From contig PHFL01000060.1 of assembly GCA_002794105.1 (NCBI GenBank), positions 60,952 through 124,951 of the forward strand: DNA of 64,000 nt. The letters run 5' to 3'. Positions 1 to 9,065 of the stretch are shown here, in pieces. The position numbers and the translations under genes are program-made. A model generated the notes under the pieces. It did no database searches. It had not been told where the DNA came from and saw only the letters and a list, made by a program, of their open reading frames with translations. The stretch comes from Candidatus Thermochlorobacter aerophilus (GTDB lineage: Bacteria; Bacteroidota; Chlorobiia; Chlorobiales; Thermochlorobacteraceae). How positions within the stretch are numbered: position 1 is the stretch's first letter; each line of letters starts with the position of its first letter.

Positions 1-1
1 A

Positions 2-1093
2 AATCTGCCATTAGTGTTGCCCGATGTGGAAAAGTATGAGCCATCTGGCACAGGAGAATCGCCACTAGCAAATATCACAGACTGGCTGTATGGCGAAGAT
101 GAGTATGGCAAATTCCGACGTGAAACCAACACCATGCCGCAATGGGCAGGCAGTTGCTGGTATTACCTACGTTTCAAAGACGCCCACAATCCAAACGAAT
201 TGGTATCGCCAGAAAAAGAAAAATACTGGGGCGCCGTAGACCTCTATGTGGGAGGAGCCGAGCACGCCGTCTTGCATCTGCTCTATGCACGCTTCTGGCA
301 CAAGGTGCTCTACGACTTAGGGCTGGTCTCAACCAAAGAGCCATTCCAGAAACTTTTCAACCAAGGCATGATTTTGGGCGAAGATGGTGAGAAGATGTCT
401 AAATCACGCGGCAATGTGATTCCCGCCGATAAAGTGCTGGCAGAGCACGGCGCCGATGCCACGCGCCTCTACGAAATGTTCTTGGGTCCGCTCGAGCAAG
501 TCAAACCGTGGAGCACAAAAGGCATTGAAGGTGTCTCAAGATTTTTGGGAAGAGTGTGGCGCTTGGTTTTCAAATCACATGAGACAGAAGAATATGACTT
601 GATTGTCGATGACCGACCAATGAGCCCCGAAATCGAGCGCGCCATGCACAAGACCATCAAAAAAGTAGAGGAAGATTGCGAAAACTTGCGCTTCAACACG
701 GCAATTGCCGCCATGATGGAATTTGTCAATCTGCTCACAAAAGAAAATTGCCATAATCGCACGGCAATTGAAAACTTGCTCATCATGCTCTCGCCGTTTG
801 CTCCGCACATTGCCGAAGAACTCTGGCAAGCGCTGGGACACACAGAATCCATCGCAAATGCACCTTATCCAAGCTACAATCCTGACTTAGCCAAAGACGA
901 AGTGGTAACAATTGCTGTTCAGGTCAGTGGAAAATTGCGAGGCACATTTGAAGCGCCAGTCGGCATCACCAATGAAGAACTCATTGCCCGTGCCATGCAG
1001 GTCGATACCGTGCAGAAATTCATCGGCGGCAAAGAAATCGTAAAGAAAATCGTCGTGCCCAACAAGCTCGTCAATCTTGTGGTCAAATCATAA
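2..1093 (+). CDS. leuS: Leucyl-tRNA synthetase, C-terminal part (5' end outside window)
   Basis: Class I aminoacyl-tRNA synthetase that charges tRNA-Leu in the cytoplasm. The reading frame is open from base 2, so the gene starts upstream of the window and only about the last 363 residues are present (full enzymes are about 800-870). The fragment begins at the conserved TGESPLA segment. It carries the KMSKS ATP-binding loop at bases 392-406 (GEKMSKSRGNVI), then the anticodon-binding helical domain with SPFAPHIAEELW, and the small C-terminal domain typical of bacterial LeuRS. The stop is at 1091-1093; uvrA follows 57 bp later on the same strand. Identity is firm from the motifs. Confidence 0.97.
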   Translation, partial: NLPLVLPDVEKYEPSGTGESPLANITDWLYGEDEYGKFRRETNTMPQWAGSCWYYLRFKDAHNPNELVSPEKEKYWGAVDLYVGGAEHAVLHLLYARFWHKVLYDLGLVSTKEPFQKLFNQGMILGEDGEKMSKSRGNVIPADKVLAEHGADATRLYEMFLGPLEQVKPWSTKGIEGVSRFLGRVWRLVFKSHETEEYDLIVDDRPMSPEIERAMHKTIKKVEEDCENLRFNTAIAAMMEFVNLLTKENCHNRTAIENLLIMLSPFAPHIAEELWQALGHTESIANAPYPSYNPDLAKDEVVTIAVQVSGKLRGTFEAPVGITNEELIARAMQVDTVQKFIGGKEIVKKIVVPNKLVNLVVKS

Positions 1094-1150
1094 ACCGAGT
1101 AAGGAGCGGCAGGAATCGGCGCCAAACACGAACCTAACGAACCAGCAAGT

Positions 1151-4036
1151 ATGAATGCAGAAGCCCAAGCGCAAACCAAGACCAACGGACCAGCAAGTGT
1201 CATCTTCATCAAAGGCGCAAGAACACATAATCTCAAGAATATTGATGTACGTATTCCACGCAATAAGTTGGTGGTCATCACTGGCGTAAGTGGGTCGGGC
1301 AAATCCAGCCTTGCGTTTGATACGCTTTATGCCGAAGGGCACCGCCGATATGTGGAATCCATGTCTGCCTATATCCGGCAGTTTCTGGAACGTATGCAGC
1401 GTCCAGACGTGGATTACATTTCAGGCATTGCGCCTGCAATCGCTATTGAGCAAAAAACCATTTCCAAAAATCCACGCTCTACGGTAGGCACAGTAACCGA
1501 AATCTACGATTACCTGCGCCTGCTCTTTGCACGCATCGGCAAAACCTATTCGCCCGATACGCACGAAATGGTGCTCAAGCACTCGCCTGAAGATGTGCTC
1601 ATCCAAATGCGGTTGCTGGAAGAAGGCTTGAAGTGCTACATCTGTTTCCCCTTCCCACATCACAAAGACGAAAACAAAAAAGACCGCACACTCACCGAAG
1701 AACTTCAAAATCTCAAGAAAAAGGGATTTTATCGCATCGTGCATGGCAAAAATATCTTGGACATCAGTCAGGCAGAAGAGGAGAAAAAATTGCTCTCGCT
1801 CTCAAAAAAAGAGCAAGAAAAATTGCTGGTGCTGGTCGATCGCTTGGTGCTCAAGCACAACGACGAGACTTTTTCACGCATTACGGAAGCCGTAGAAACT
1901 GCATTTGCCGAATCAAATGGATACTGCACGGTGCGTGTCTTAGAGGGGCGAGATTATTCGTTTAGCGACAAGTTTGAGCTCAATGGTGTCGAGTATGAAG
2001 AGCCAACACCGCAACTTTTTGCCTTCAATTCCCCTTACGGCGCATGCCCGACCTGCCAAGGCTTTGGGCGTGTTGCTGGCATTGATGAAGACGCAGTCAT
2101 CCCAAACAAAGCACTCTCGCTACGCGATGGAGCAATTGTCTGTTGGAACTCGGAAAAGCATATCCGACATCTTCATGCTCTGATTCGCATTGCGCCAAAG
2201 TATAACATCGCCTTGGATGTGCCTTATAGCAAACTGCCTGCCAGTGCCAAAAAGCTGATTTGGCAAGGCGCGCCGAAAGATGGTTTTCTGGGCATAGATG
2301 GCTTTTTCAAAGAGGTGGAAAAAGAGGCGCAATACAAAATGCACTATCGCGTATTGCTGAATCGCTACCGTGGTTACACCACCTGCCCAGATTGCGGCGG
2401 CTCGCGCCTGCGCAAAGAAGCCTTGTATGTGAAAGTGGCGGGCAAGACCATCTTCGACATTGTGCAAATGAGCATCGCTGAAGCATATGAGTTTATCAAG
2501 AACATTGAAATCTCACGCTTCGATAGGGAAATTGCCCAGACCATTTTGAATGAGTTAGAAAAACGCTTGGGCTACTTGGTAGAAGTTGGAGTGCATTACC
2601 TGACGCTGAACCGTCCAGCCAACACACTATCGGGCGGCGAATCGCAGCGCATCAATTTAGCCACATCGCTGGGCTCATCGCTCATGGGCTCGATTTACAT
2701 CTTAGATGAACCTTCAATCGGATTGCATCAGCACGACTCTGCGCGACTCATTCAAATCTTGAAGAAACTGCGTGACATTGGCAACACGGTTGTGGTCGTC
2801 GAGCACGACCGCGAAATCATTGAGGCAGCTGATGAAGTCATTGACTTAGGCATTGGTGCAGGTCGTCATGGCGGTTCATTGGTGTTTCAAGGCTCACCAG
2901 CTGAAATTGTCCATGCGCCAAATTCACTGACAGGCAAATACCTGAAGAATAAGCATGCGATTCCTGTGCCCGAGCGCCGCCGTCCAGTCAGCTTTTCAAA
3001 AGCTATTGAAATCGAGGGAGCGTTAGAAAACAATCTCAAAAATATCAATGTCAAATTTCCGCTGGGCGTTATGACCTGCGTGACAGGCGTAAGCGGTTCA
3101 GGCAAATCAACGTTGGTGGGCGACATTCTCTACTTGGGTCTGCTAAAGCAAAAGGTCGGCACCAGCGAGAAAGTTGGCACGCACAAAGCCCTGCGCGGTG
3201 CGCATCTGATTGAAAAGGTCGAAATCGTTGACCAATCGCCAATTGGGCGCACCAGCCGAAGCAATCCTGCCACATACATGAAAGTCTTTGATGATATTCG
3301 CGTGCTATTTGCACAAACGCAGTATGCCAAACTAAAAGGCTGGGATGCAGGCTATTTTTCGTTTAACATTCCGGGCGGGCGCTGCGAAGCGTGTGCTGGT
3401 GAAGGCGTCATTCGCGTCGAGATGCAATTTCTTGCCGATATCGAAACAGTCTGTGAAGCCTGTAACGGCAAGCGCTACAAGGAAGATACGCTAAACGCGC
3501 TCTACAAAGGCAAATCCATTGCCGATGTGCTCAACATGACCGTAGCGGAAGCATTAGAATTTTTCAGCGACCAAAAAAGCATAACCAAAAAACTGAAAAT
3601 CCTGCAAGAGGTTGGATTAGGCTATCTGCAACTGGGGCAATCGGGTAGCACGCTCTCGGGAGGAGAAGCCCAACGGCTCAAACTTGCTTATCATATTGCA
3701 AGCAGTGAGTCAAAAAATAGTCTCTTCATCTTCGACGAACCGACTACGGGCTTGCACTTCGACGACATTCGCAAACTCATTGACTGCTTCAATCGCCTGC
3801 TTGAGCAAGGAAACACCTTGGTCGTCATTGAGCATAATCTCGACCTTATCAAGCAAGCCGACTGGATTATTGATTTAGGACCCGGAGCTGGTGAGGAAGG
3901 TGGTGAAATTGTTGCACAGGGCACGCCAGAGGAAGTGGCGCAATCGGAACGCTCCTACACAGCAAAGTATCTACGCGAGTATCTTAGCGGCAAACCAGCA
4001 AACCAACCTGATGCCGAAAAAGCTCTCACTTGCTGA
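1151..4036 (+). CDS. uvrA: Excinuclease ABC subunit A
   Basis: DNA-damage recognition ATPase of nucleotide excision repair; it dimerises and loads UvrB at lesions. At 961 residues it has the normal length. Seen: first Walker A GVSGSGKSS at residues 45-53 and second GVSGSGKST near 646; ABC signatures LSGGESQR and LSGGEAQR; zinc-module cysteines CPTC, CPDCGG and the CEAC/CEAC pair of the second half. The ATG at 1151 has no strong ribosome-binding site, but no better start precedes the first conserved block. The 3' end overlaps the next gene by 26 bp, suggesting translational coupling. Confidence 0.97.
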   Translation: MNAEAQAQTKTNGPASVIFIKGARTHNLKNIDVRIPRNKLVVITGVSGSGKSSLAFDTLYAEGHRRYVESMSAYIRQFLERMQRPDVDYISGIAPAIAIEQKTISKNPRSTVGTVTEIYDYLRLLFARIGKTYSPDTHEMVLKHSPEDVLIQMRLLEEGLKCYICFPFPHHKDENKKDRTLTEELQNLKKKGFYRIVHGKNILDISQAEEEKKLLSLSKKEQEKLLVLVDRLVLKHNDETFSRITEAVETAFAESNGYCTVRVLEGRDYSFSDKFELNGVEYEEPTPQLFAFNSPYGACPTCQGFGRVAGIDEDAVIPNKALSLRDGAIVCWNSEKHIRHLHALIRIAPKYNIALDVPYSKLPASAKKLIWQGAPKDGFLGIDGFFKEVEKEAQYKMHYRVLLNRYRGYTTCPDCGGSRLRKEALYVKVAGKTIFDIVQMSIAEAYEFIKNIEISRFDREIAQTILNELEKRLGYLVEVGVHYLTLNRPANTLSGGESQRINLATSLGSSLMGSIYILDEPSIGLHQHDSARLIQILKKLRDIGNTVVVVEHDREIIEAADEVIDLGIGAGRHGGSLVFQGSPAEIVHAPNSLTGKYLKNKHAIPVPERRRPVSFSKAIEIEGALENNLKNINVKFPLGVMTCVTGVSGSGKSTLVGDILYLGLLKQKVGTSEKVGTHKALRGAHLIEKVEIVDQSPIGRTSRSNPATYMKVFDDIRVLFAQTQYAKLKGWDAGYFSFNIPGGRCEACAGEGVIRVEMQFLADIETVCEACNGKRYKEDTLNALYKGKSIADVLNMTVAEALEFFSDQKSITKKLKILQEVGLGYLQLGQSGSTLSGGEAQRLKLAYHIASSESKNSLFIFDEPTTGLHFDDIRKLIDCFNRLLEQGNTLVVIEHNLDLIKQADWIIDLGPGAGEEGGEIVAQGTPEEVAQSERSYTAKYLREYLSGKPANQPDAEKALTC

Positions 4037-4553
4037 ACAAAAAAAGCGTGCGGCACGCATCAAGCTGGTGCTTACTGACAGCGATGGCGTGCTGACCGAC
4101 ACAGGCGTCTACTACTCAGAACAAGGCGAAGCCTTCAAGCGCTTTTCCATACGAGATGGCATGGGCGTCGAACGGCTACGCAATTTGGTTGGTATTGAAA
4201 CCGCAATCATCACTGGCGAAGAATCGGGTAGCGTGAAAAAACGTGCGGAAAAATTGAAGTTACCGTTTCTCTACTTGGGCATCAAAGATAAACGCGCCTG
4301 TCTGGAACGAATTTTACAAGAGACGAACCTGCAACTGGAAAATCTGGCATACATTGGCGACGATATGAACGATTGGGAAATTTTACATGCGATTGGTGAA
4401 AAAGGGCTGACAGCAGCGCCAAGTGATGCCTTGCCAGCAATTCGTGCCATTGTGCATTATGTGTGCAAAGTGCGTGGCGGATACGGCGCCTTTCGCGATT
4501 TTGCCGAACGATTGCTTTACCTGCGTGGCAAAAAAAGTGCCATGCAGCCCTGA
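4011..4553 (+). CDS. kdsC: KdsC-like HAD phosphatase (KDO-8-phosphate phosphatase family)
   Basis: HAD-superfamily subfamily III phosphatase. The likely substrate is 3-deoxy-D-manno-octulosonate 8-phosphate in lipopolysaccharide core synthesis; related enzymes act on acylneuraminate 9-phosphate. Seen: motif I DSDGVLTDTGVYY near residues 24-36 with the two catalytic aspartates, the GMGVERL substrate-loop segment, TGEESG, and motif III IGDDMNDWEIL. The 180-residue length fits the tetrameric KdsC family, which has no cap domain. ATG 4011 lies inside the uvrA 3' end; further upstream the frame has no KdsC-like sequence. The exact substrate is not determined by sequence. Confidence 0.85.
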   Translation: MPKKLSLAEQKKRAARIKLVLTDSDGVLTDTGVYYSEQGEAFKRFSIRDGMGVERLRNLVGIETAIITGEESGSVKKRAEKLKLPFLYLGIKDKRACLERILQETNLQLENLAYIGDDMNDWEILHAIGEKGLTAAPSDALPAIRAIVHYVCKVRGGYGAFRDFAERLLYLRGKKSAMQP

Positions 4554-4559
4554 AAAAAG

Positions 4560-4867
4560 AAGTAGGCAGAGCATCTCTGTGTTTTGCGATGACAGTAGTC
4601 AGTCATGCTGAGTGAAGCGAAGCATCCACATCGCACTGGATTCCTCAATGGCGCTCGAAATGACATCGCAATTGTCATGCTGAACGGAGCGTAGCGAAGT
4701 GAAGCGTCCACACTTTCCTGTTGTCATGCTGAGCGGAGTGCAGCATCCACGCAATGGATTCCTCGCTGGCGCTCGGAATGACAGAAAAAACGCTCGGAAT
4801 AACAGCAAAAAAGCGTTCGCAATAACAAAAGACAAGTGCAGAACAGTGCCGCAAACCCTACGCATTC
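4560..4867. repeat. Dispersed palindromic intergenic repeat block A
   Basis: Non-coding stretch after kdsC made of alternating modules. One type is GTCATGCTGAGYGAAGCGA followed by AGCATCC (starts near 4602, 4674, 4723). The other is GGATTCCTC...GCTCGGAATGACA (near 4638-4665 and 4756-4783). The second module reverse-complemented resembles the first, so adjacent modules can fold into long imperfect hairpins. The block ends with a tail containing ACAAAAGACAAGTGCAGAAC and, after a short gap, CCTACGCATT. The same modules and tail recur at 27950-28415 and, inverted, at 63733-64000. Short open frames across it are artefacts of the repeat. Confidence 0.85.
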
Positions 4868-4884
4868 ATGTCAAGCTGCATTAG

Positions 4885-5283
4885 TTAGGCAGCAGCGGAT
4901 TCAATGTGCAGCACTTGGGTCAGATTCATGGTCTCAAAGACCTTTTTGAGGTTAGGAGTTGGGTTAGCGATGATGAGCTTGGCACCAAGTTTTTCAGCTT
5001 TAACATGTAAGCGAATGAGCAAGCCAACACCAGAGCTATTAGCAAAAAAGACATTGCTAATGTTCAAGACAACTTCTTTTTGCCCCGCTTCCAGCAGCCG
5101 AGTAACTTCGTTGTATAGGGGTTGAGATTGCTCTCCGCCCCAAAGTTCGCCACTGACTTCAATGACCGCACGCGACGATGAAACCTGCGTGTTCAGAGTC
5201 AGTGAGATGAAGTCTTCGTCGTTTTGCGTGGCAAAGAGAACGTAAGAAGAAAAATGCTTTGCATGGTGCTGTCTTGAGTTCAA
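4885..5283 (-). CDS. STAS-domain anti-sigma factor antagonist
   Basis: Probable anti-anti-sigma factor (SpoIIAA/RsbV type), a cytoplasmic switch that binds an anti-sigma kinase when unphosphorylated. The STAS core lies at about residues 28-132, with the phospho-acceptor loop ANSSGVGLLIRL and upstream VSGELWGGE. The partner-binding pattern (serine after a small loop, then GVGLL) is intact. The start is uncertain: no ATG or GTG occurs before the core, and TTG at 5283 was used. It lies 3 bp after the nadE stop on the same strand, so it is probably co-transcribed. No cognate anti-sigma kinase or sigma factor is in the window. Confidence 0.85.
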   Translation of the reverse strand: MNSRQHHAKHFSSYVLFATQNDEDFISLTLNTQVSSSRAVIEVSGELWGGEQSQPLYNEVTRLLEAGQKEVVLNISNVFFANSSGVGLLIRLHVKAEKLGAKLIIANPTPNLKKVFETMNLTQVLHIESAAA

Positions 5284-5286
5284 GGT

Positions 5287-6126
5287 TTATTTAACAGCTT
5301 GCCAGTCACGCGCATAGCGAAAATCAATACCAAGCGTGCGTGACGACAGTTTTGCAATTACAGGCGTCATACGCTTGAATTGATTGCGGACGACAAGCCG
5401 CCTTGTTTTACTCAAAAACTCCCAAGAAGTTCCATTCTTTAAGAGCTCTTCATCAGAGAGGCGCAAATCTATCATTTGATAGAGCAGCTTATCGACTTCA
5501 GCGTAGGTGAAGCCAAGTTCATCTTCATCGGTTTGTCCTTCCCACAAATCTGCGCTGGGTTTTTTTTCTATGATGCAGCTGGGGATGCCGAGATGTTTAG
5601 CAAGTTCCCACACTTGGGTTTTGTAAAGGTCGCCAATCGGGTTGATGGCTGACGCCATATCGCCAAAGAGTGTGCCGTAGCCCAAGAGTAGCTCTGTTTT
5701 GTTGCTGGTGCCGATGACAAGACGATGGTCACGCATGGAGATATCGTAGAGCACAATCATGCGCATCCTTGCCATCACGTTGCCGCGCCGCACTTTGTCA
5801 GTGACTTGTTGAGCGGCAAAATATGCATCCACCATTGGCGTAATGTCGCAGAGCTCGTAGGCAATACCAAGCTGATGCGCCAGTAATTTTGCATCGGCAA
5901 GGCTATCGGGGCTACTGGTTTTGTAGGGCATCATCACAGCAAGGACGTTTTCTTTGCCCAGCGCACGCGTGGCTAACGCGCATGAAACCGCTGAATCCAC
6001 GCCGCCCGATAAGCCAACGACAACTTTCTCAAAACCAACCTTGCGAACTTCACAGCGAATGAAGTTGAGAAGAATTTCTTCAACCATGCGGTAATCAATG
6101 TTTGCAGGAAAATTCACTTGAGTCAT
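5287..6126 (-). CDS. nadE: NH3-dependent NAD+ synthetase
   Basis: Last step of NAD+ synthesis: ATP-dependent amidation of deamido-NAD+. This is the short ammonia-dependent form (279 residues, no glutaminase domain). Seen: PP-loop [17 protein letters not shown] near residues 36-52, and [18 protein letters not shown] followed by [12 protein letters not shown], the deamido-NAD-binding region, plus [17 protein letters not shown]. It starts 14 bp after the ABC ATPase stop and ends 3 bp before the STAS gene. The three form an apparent minus-strand unit, although their functions are not obviously linked. Confidence 0.95.
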   Translation of the reverse strand: MTQVNFPANIDYRMVEEILLNFIRCEVRKVGFEKVVVGLSGGVDSAVSCALATRALGKENVLAVMMPYKTSSPDSLADAKLLAHQLGIAYELCDITPMVDAYFAAQQVTDKVRRGNVMARMRMIVLYDISMRDHRLVIGTSNKTELLLGYGTLFGDMASAINPIGDLYKTQVWELAKHLGIPSCIIEKKPSADLWEGQTDEDELGFTYAEVDKLLYQMIDLRLSDEELLKNGTSWEFLSKTRRLVVRNQFKRMTPVIAKLSSRTLGIDFRYARDWQAVK

Positions 6127-6140
6127 AGTTGATAAATGGT

Positions 6141-6827
6141 TTAACGCTTTATAGCAAGTTCATCTTCGACAATTTGTCCATCACGCATGACGATGATGCG
6201 GTCTGCAATCTGCGCCACATCGCTGGCGTGGGTAGCAATGATAAAGGTTTTATTTTCTTCGTGTGCAAGGGTTTGAATCAGGTCTAAGACCTGTGCTGCA
6301 TTTTTAGAGTCTAAGTTGCCTGTCGGTTCATCGGCAATGATAAGGTCTGGGTTGTTCATCAAGGCGCGAGCGATGGCAGCGCGTTGCATTTCTCCGCCTG
6401 AAAGCTCAAAGGGCTTATGCGAAAGCCGGTGTGAAAGACCGACACGCTCGATAAGCATTTGCGCTCGTGCCAAAGAAGCTTTGAAGTCAATGCGAGCCAG
6501 CTCACTGGGAAGCATGACATTTTCTAACACTGTCAGCGTAGGCATAAGATTGAAAAATTGAAAAATGATACCCACTTTCTTACGGCGAAAAGCTGTAAGG
6601 TCACGCTCGCTCATGGTAGTAATGTCTGTACCATCAATGATGACTTTGCCGCGTGTGGGTTTGTCAATTGCAGAAAGGATGTTGAGAAGTGTGGTTTTGC
6701 CGCTACCTGAACTGCCCATTAGCGCAATTAGTCCTGCCTGCTCAATTACCAGTGAAATGCCTGAAAGGGCATAGACAGGAGATGATTTTTCATTGTAGAT
6801 TTTGACAACGTCTTTGAGTTCAATCAT
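6141..6827 (-). CDS. ABC transporter ATP-binding protein, LolD/MacB type
   Basis: Cytoplasmic ATPase subunit of an exporter-like ABC system (lipoprotein release, macrolide or peptide efflux class). Seen: Walker [14 protein letters not shown]-loop [16 protein letters not shown] typical of the LolD/MacB family, signature [15 protein letters not shown], Walker [14 protein letters not shown] and the switch histidine in IIATHAS. ATG 6827 gives 228 residues starting MIELKDV; an in-frame TTG at 6854 would add 9 residues. No permease gene adjoins it, so its membrane partner must be elsewhere and the substrate is unknown. Confidence 0.9.
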   Translation of the reverse strand: MIELKDVVKIYNEKSSPVYALSGISLVIEQAGLIALMGSSGSGKTTLLNILSAIDKPTRGKVIIDGTDITTMSERDLTAFRRKKVGIIFQFFNLMPTLTVLENVMLPSELARIDFKASLARAQMLIERVGLSHRLSHKPFELSGGEMQRAAIARALMNNPDLIIADEPTGNLDSKNAAQVLDLIQTLAHEENKTFIIATHASDVAQIADRIIVMRDGQIVEDELAIKR

Positions 6828-6936
6828 TGTGCCTATAAGAGAAGTTGTCTTCAAAAACGCCGCTACTCTAAAAGACGTTCAGGATAAAGTCTGTATCTTT
6901 GAGAGATTCAACCAAAGCTGAAGCATATCCAAAAAT

Positions 6937-7197
6937 ATGGTTGATTTCAAGGAAGCGGCGCAGAAAGCGCTCTCACACTTTCGAGATGTGATACAAAGTG
7001 CGGCGTATCAGAATATCTGTGTGGAGGAAATTGAGAAATCAGAAGATGGACAATTTTGGTTCGTAACAATTGGTTACGATGCACCGACCAACGATTCGTC
7101 ATATGCACTCTCTAACACAGTGCGCCGTTACAAGGTCTTCAAAGTCGATATTCTGACCGAAGAAGTGGTCTCCATGAAAGTGCGAAATTTGGACTAG
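6937..7197 (+). CDS. Small conserved-looking hypothetical protein
   Basis: Not recognised. 86 residues, hydrophilic and acidic at the N-terminus, no signal peptide or membrane segment. The C-terminal half reads as beta strands (FWFVTIGYDAP, RRYKVFKVDILTEEVVSMKV), a layout seen in small PepSY-like or peptidase-propeptide-like domains, but this is only a resemblance. It is transcribed divergently from the ABC ATPase gene and meets the sepiapterin reductase gene tail to tail (3 bp between stops). Its isolation and normal codon use support a real gene. Confidence 0.6.
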   Translation: MVDFKEAAQKALSHFRDVIQSAAYQNICVEEIEKSEDGQFWFVTIGYDAPTNDSSYALSNTVRRYKVFKVDILTEEVVSMKVRNLD

Positions 7198-7200
7198 CGC

Positions 7201-7917
7201 TTACAGGTCGCCTGCAATAGGGCGTAGGACAATTTCTTCGACGCTGGTGCGTTCAGGCTGCAAGTAGGCGGCTACGACAATTTTAGCGACATCTTCAGGC
7301 ATCATCATACGAGATTGGAAGGTTTGAGCCGCTTCACCCCACATTGGCGTATAGACTGCGCCGGGCATGACATTGGTGATGCGCACATTGCATTTGCGTC
7401 CATAAAGACGCAAGACTTCCACTAAGCCTTTCTGACCAAATTTTGACATGCAATAAATTCCGCTTTGCTCAAAAGGAACTTCAGCGGCAACCGAAGTGAT
7501 GAAGATGATGTGACCGCTGCGCCGCTGCTGCATGTCCCTGAAAATGCGCTGCGTAAGGAAGAATGTGCCTTTGAGATTGATGTTGATGGTGTAGTCGAAA
7601 TCTTCTTCAGTAAGCTCTAAGATGTCTTTGAACCGCCCGACCCCAGCGTTATTGACAAGGCAATCAACTTTGCCAAAACGCTGCAGAGCACAGGTATAGA
7701 TTTTTTCAATGTGTTCAAGCTGGGCAATATCGGCGACGCAGATTTCGGCTTCAACTTGATGGGCATGGCACTCTTGTTGAAGCGTCTCTAAATCGGAACG
7801 GGTGCGTGAGACAAGCAACAGTTGCGGCTCGAAGTCCGGCGACTTACACTTGGCAAACTCGAGGGCAAGATGACGACCAATGCCCTTGCCTGCTCCAGTG
7901 ATAAGAATAACCGACAT
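7201..7917 (-). CDS. Sepiapterin reductase (short-chain dehydrogenase)
   Basis: NADPH-dependent SDR that reduces the pterin side chain. In Chlorobium the homologous enzyme makes L-threo-tetrahydrobiopterin, whose glycoside (limipterin) is a known green sulfur bacterial pterin. Seen: cofactor motif TGAGKGIGRHLALEFA, NNAGVGRF, and the catalytic Ser-Tyr-Lys set in FITSVAAE and YCMSKFGQKG. The segments DCLVNNAGVGRF, EEDFDYT, TFFLTQ and PGAVYTPMWG match what I remember of the structurally solved Chlorobium tepidum enzyme unusually closely, including length (238 residues). ATG 7917 is chosen; an upstream in-frame start at 7950 would add an unmatched extension overlapping a terminator-like hairpin. 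Confidence 0.87.
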   Translation of the reverse strand: MSVILITGAGKGIGRHLALEFAKCKSPDFEPQLLLVSRTRSDLETLQQECHAHQVEAEICVADIAQLEHIEKIYTCALQRFGKVDCLVNNAGVGRFKDILELTEEDFDYTININLKGTFFLTQRIFRDMQQRRSGHIIFITSVAAEVPFEQSGIYCMSKFGQKGLVEVLRLYGRKCNVRITNVMPGAVYTPMWGEAAQTFQSRMMMPEDVAKIVVAAYLQPERTSVEEIVLRPIAGDL

Positions 7918-7937
7918 GGTGCAGCGTTTAGAAAAGG

Positions 7938-7975
7938 GAAAGCGTTCCAAGACGGATGAATCTTGAAACGCTTTC
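7938..7975 (-). terminator. Hairpin terminator candidate after the pscC-like gene
   Basis: Fifteen-base arms, GAAAGCGTTCCAAGA (7938-7952) and TCTTGAAACGCTTTC (7961-7975), pair with one mismatch around an 8-base loop. Read on the minus strand the hairpin follows the pscC-like stop (7998) by about 22 bases and is followed by CCCTTTTCTAAAC. It sits just before the sepiapterin reductase start and could separate the two transcription units. Confidence 0.6.
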
Positions 7976-7997
7976 TACGGTGTCAGAGATGCAGACA

Positions 7998-9005
7998 TTA
8001 GTAGAGCTTTGCCCCTGGAGCTCTGATGTATGCAGCAATTTTCCTCGCTTCGTCGTCCGTAAAAGCCTTAGAACGGTCTTGCTTAGCAAGGCGCTGCATC
8101 CACTGAACAAGCTCGAGGGTTTTGGCATCATCTTTCATCCACTTCTGCTTCATTTTGCCAGCGTTAGCGGTCAGCGAGTGGCAACTGGCACATTTCTTTC
8201 TATAGAGCGCCTCATAAGCCAGTGCATCTTGTCCAGCCGAGGCAGGCACAATTGCAGCATCAGGAGCTGGTGCAGCTGGCGTAGGCTTAGGTTCCTCAGC
8301 TGGTGCTGGTTCTGCAGAGGCTGTACTGGGTGCTGCTGCTGGCGCAGGTGCAGCAGAAGTGGCTTTCTTTTCTTTTTCCTCCTTGCGCTTCAAAAATTCT
8401 TTCATCAAGTAGTTTTGAATCTTGAAGACATCAGCGTCTTCGACTTTGATGGGCTCGCCCTTAGAATTTTTGGACGCAAGCATCTTAGCTACAAACTCAT
8501 TGACCTTGGACTCCGAGACGATGAAGGTTTCATCGAACTGACGGAACTGCTCTGGAAAGTCATACTTCTTCATCAGTTCGTCATATTCAGCCTTTGCAGC
8601 GTCGACGGAAGTCAAGGCTGGCGGTGTAGCCTCGCTGGCTGGGACAGCTGGCGTAGGTTCTTCGCCATTGAGCTGGGCTACCGTGCGCGGTGCCGGGCGA
8701 CCATCTTTGAACATTCTGACTTCACGCGGGTTGGTGGAAACGACACCAATCCATGCAAAGAAAATGGACGCCATACCCACAAAAATAATCGGCAGGAACC
8801 AGCCGGAATTATATTGCTGAACGAACTTGCCAGCAATCCATACAGTAAGGCTTGCGCCAAGGAACAATGCTACATACCGGATGTAGGTGTAGCCGACTTT
8901 GCTAATCGGAACGCCATTCCAAGCGGCAACCGCCACATAAATGAAGAAAATAGCCAGAATGCCTAATACAACCGCAAGGAATAGCTTAATTGATGATCTG
9001 TCCAT
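7998..9005 (-). CDS. pscC: Reaction-centre-type membrane cytochrome c (PscC-like), extended linker
   Basis: Probable cytochrome subunit donating electrons to P840 of the type I reaction centre. Known PscC (cytochrome c-551/cz) has three N-terminal transmembrane helices and a C-terminal mono-haem domain. Here three hydrophobic helices lie at about residues 5-28, 38-63 and 68-88. A single haem site, CASCH, is at residues 272-276, followed by LVQWMQRL (candidate axial methionine, residue 303) and DDEARKIAAYI. The segment RTVAQLNG after helix 3 resembles the PscC counterpart as I remember it. Odd: 335 residues against about 206 in Chlorobium, the excess being a charged and Pro/Ala-rich linker at about 105-260. 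Another three-helix cytochrome c is the alternative. Confidence 0.75.
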   Translation of the reverse strand: MDRSSIKLFLAVVLGILAIFFIYVAVAAWNGVPISKVGYTYIRYVALFLGASLTVWIAGKFVQQYNSGWFLPIIFVGMASIFFAWIGVVSTNPREVRMFKDGRPAPRTVAQLNGEEPTPAVPASEATPPALTSVDAAKAEYDELMKKYDFPEQFRQFDETFIVSESKVNEFVAKMLASKNSKGEPIKVEDADVFKIQNYLMKEFLKRKEEKEKKATSAAPAPAAAPSTASAEPAPAEEPKPTPAAPAPDAAIVPASAGQDALAYEALYRKKCASCHSLTANAGKMKQKWMKDDAKTLELVQWMQRLAKQDRSKAFTDDEARKIAAYIRAPGAKLY

Positions 9006-9065
9006 AGTTTGCTAAAGTTTAGTTTGTTGTTACAGATACCTATGTGTTCCAATACCTACAACATC

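Noticed and set aside
4599..4865. Open frames through repeat block A
   Set aside because: Sequence consists of intergenic repeat modules; similar frames appear in blocks B and C only because of the repeat.
7956..8966. 336-codon open frame opposite the pscC-like gene
   Set aside because: It mirrors the cytochrome gene almost base for base; its Cys/Trp-rich stretches are the antisense of the Ala/Pro-rich linker, and no family sequence is seen.
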